DNA from: Paludibacter sp.
GTDB lineage: Bacteria; Bacteroidota; Bacteroidia; Bacteroidales; Paludibacteraceae
Length of the DNA: 15,435 bases
Reading direction: 5' to 3'
Assembly: GCA_028748945.1 (NCBI GenBank)
Contig: JAQTOL010000023.1
Coordinates: 1-15,435 of the forward strand
Part shown: positions 13,977-15,435 of the stretch, piece by piece
How the letters are laid out: each line of letters opens with the position of its first letter
How positions within the stretch are numbered: the first letter of the stretch is position 1
Translations under genes and position numbers: made by a program
The notes under the pieces: model-generated
What the model was told of the DNA's origin: nothing
The model's database searches: none
What the model saw: the letters and a program-made list of their open reading frames with translations, nothing else

Positions 13977-15435
13977 ATGAAAATAATAATAAACAATCAC
14001 ACAGTCGAAGTAAATAAAGGCACAACGATTATGGATGCCTGCCAATCCGTAGGAATAAATATTCCTTCCCTCTGTTACCTAAAAGATGTATCGAGCAATG
14101 CTTCATGTGGAGTTTGCGTGGTAGAAGTAAAAGACGCTCGTTCTTTATTACGTTCGTGCATCACTCCTGTTTTTGAAGGAATGGAAATTACAACGAACAG
14201 TCAGCGGGTGATGGAATCCAGAAAAGTAAATGTGGAACTGCTTATGGCTAACCATCCGCAGGATTGTTTGATTTGTGACCGGAATCAAAACTGCGAATTG
14301 CAACAACTTACTTTCGATCTGGGCATCGATAAAAAAAGATTTGTCCGCACACGCAAGGAGTATGGACATGAAGATGAAACGTCCTTTTCGTTGATTCGTG
14401 ATCCGGAGAAATGTATTTTGTGTGGCCGCTGTGTGGCTGTTTGCAGCGAAATGCAAACAGTGAAAGCCATTGATTTCTCGGGTCGTGGATTAAAAACTAA
14501 AATTTCCACTTTTTTTGATTTAGGACTGGGGATGGTAGCCTGTACCAATTGCGGACAATGTGCGTTGGTTTGTCCGACTGGTGCAATAACCGAGCGAAGC
14601 GAAATAAAGGAAGTCTGGAAAGCCCTGCACAATCCCGAAAAAGTAGTGTTGGTACAAACGGCTCCCGCCATACGCATTGGTATTGGCGAAGCCATGGGGA
14701 TGCCTAATGGAAGCCTTGTTACCGGACAAATGGTTGCCGGTCTGCGTAGATTGGGTTTTGATAAAGTGTTCGATACCAATTTTACAGCCGATTTGACAAT
14801 TATTGAAGAAGGCAATGAATTAATTAACCGGATCAAAAACGGAGGGGTTCTGCCAATGATAACTTCCTGTTCGCCCGGATGGATCAAATTCATCGAGCAT
14901 TTCTTTCCGCAATCGTTGAAACATTTGTCCAGTTGCAAATCGCCTCAACAAATGTTCGGAGCCATTGCCAAAACCTATTATGCTGAAAAAACAGGCATCG
15001 ATCCCCGGAATATTGTAGTCGTGTCGGTAATGCCTTGTACAGCTAAGAAATTTGAAGCCCGGCGTCCGGAAATGGATGGTGCTTTCCATTACTGGAAAGA
15101 CAAAATGAACCTGACAGAAGAATCCTACTTTTACGATGTGGATGCTGTTCTTACCACTCGTGAACTGGCCCGGATGTTCAAAGAGACCGGAGTTGATTTT
15201 AGTCATTTGCCACAGGAACAATTTGACAGTCCATTGGGGACATCCACAGGTGCTGCTGTTCTTTTCGGTGCAACAGGAGGTGTTATGGAGGCTGCTTTGC
15301 GTACGGCTTACGAAGTTTTTACCGGTTTGACTTTGCCAAATCTTGATTTTATTGCAGTACGTGGAATGGATGGAATTAAAGAGGCTGAAATTGATCTGAA
15401 CGGAACAAAAATCAAAGTGGCTGTAGCCCATACTT
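13977..15435 (+). CDS. hydA: [FeFe] hydrogenase catalytic subunit, 3' end beyond window
   Basis: The first 486 residues of a HydA/HndD-type [FeFe] hydrogenase are present; the frame is still open at the window edge. It catalyses reversible H2 formation at the H-cluster. In order: a plant-type [2Fe-2S] domain (C33, C44, C47, C61), a His-Cys [4Fe-4S] motif (H93, C97, C100, C106), and two ferredoxin-like [4Fe-4S] sites (C146-C149-C152-C156 and C189-C192-C195-C199). In the H-cluster domain, L1 reads TSCSPGW (296-302) and L2 reads MPCTAKKFE (352-360); the L3 motif with the last two cluster ligands lies past the end. Classical monomeric enzymes have TSCCPxW at L1; as I recall, Ser at the second Cys is common in NAD(P)-linked HydA/HndD relatives. 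ATG at 13977 immediately precedes the ferredoxin fold, 61 bp after hydB, so co-transcription with hydC and hydB is likely. Maturases (HydE, F, G) are not in the window. Confidence 0.93.
   Translation, partial: MKIIINNHTVEVNKGTTIMDACQSVGINIPSLCYLKDVSSNASCGVCVVEVKDARSLLRSCITPVFEGMEITTNSQRVMESRKVNVELLMANHPQDCLICDRNQNCELQQLTFDLGIDKKRFVRTRKEYGHEDETSFSLIRDPEKCILCGRCVAVCSEMQTVKAIDFSGRGLKTKISTFFDLGLGMVACTNCGQCALVCPTGAITERSEIKEVWKALHNPEKVVLVQTAPAIRIGIGEAMGMPNGSLVTGQMVAGLRRLGFDKVFDTNFTADLTIIEEGNELINRIKNGGVLPMITSCSPGWIKFIEHFFPQSLKHLSSCKSPQQMFGAIAKTYYAEKTGIDPRNIVVVSVMPCTAKKFEARRPEMDGAFHYWKDKMNLTEESYFYDVDAVLTTRELARMFKETGVDFSHLPQEQFDSPLGTSTGAAVLFGATGGVMEAALRTAYEVFTGLTLPNLDFIAVRGMDGIKEAEIDLNGTKIKVAVAHT

Noticed and set aside
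14285..14938. Long minus-strand open frame of 217 codons
   Set aside because: It lies wholly antisense to hydA, whose Fe-S and H-cluster motifs are unmistakable; the translated product has no recognisable features.
14820..15431. Minus-strand open frame of 203 codons
   Set aside because: It is also antisense to the H-cluster domain of hydA and is explained by codon-bias shadowing.

Overview
The window looks like a chromosomal segment from a fermentative, low-GC member of the Bacteroidota, probably Bacteroidales. This rests on three secreted proteins ending in type IX secretion (T9SS) C-terminal sorting domains, the absence of Shine-Dalgarno sequences before the starts, Bacteroidota-type TAnnTTTG boxes upstream of genes, and an anaerobic NAD(P)-linked [FeFe] hydrogenase locus. 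I cannot assign a genus from the sequence.

Left part (1-9422), all on the minus strand. A very large parallel beta-helix protein (1821 aa) has six long repeats, then a dockerin, a cohesin-like module and a sorting domain. It is followed after 11 nt by an 836-aa protein with three cohesin-like modules alternating with Ig-like domains, and the pair ends at a clear intrinsic terminator (1368-1419). Further down is a separately promoted secreted endonuclease I (38-1111). The space between the last two also holds what may be a plus-strand small RNA (about 1216-1348).

Middle (9423-10095). A 673-bp AT-rich divergent region carries no credible ORF. It contains several short inverted or direct repeats and a TAnnTTTG box placed to serve the rightward operon.

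Right part (10096-15435), plus strand. Three hydrogenase subunits lie in the order hydC (NuoE-like), hydB (NuoF-like) and hydA (catalytic [FeFe] subunit, cut off by the window end). The HydB-like protein is unusual: after the NuoF core it continues into a complete GltD/NfnB-type FAD- and NAD(P)H-binding flavoprotein with its own Fe-S Cys sets, making a 1046-aa fusion. The assembled complex would therefore contain a diaphorase site with FMN, a second flavin site of NADPH-binding type, a chain of Fe-S clusters and the H-cluster. It could connect NADH, NADPH, ferredoxin and H2 in one enzyme.

The two halves appear functionally unrelated: cell-surface or extracellular proteins on the left, cytoplasmic redox balancing on the right. 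The points most worth follow-up are the HydB-NfnB fusion, the T9SS-exported cohesin/dockerin pair with six Ca-loop-like insertions, the perfect 27-bp inverted repeat inside a signal-peptide coding region, and the candidate intergenic small RNA.
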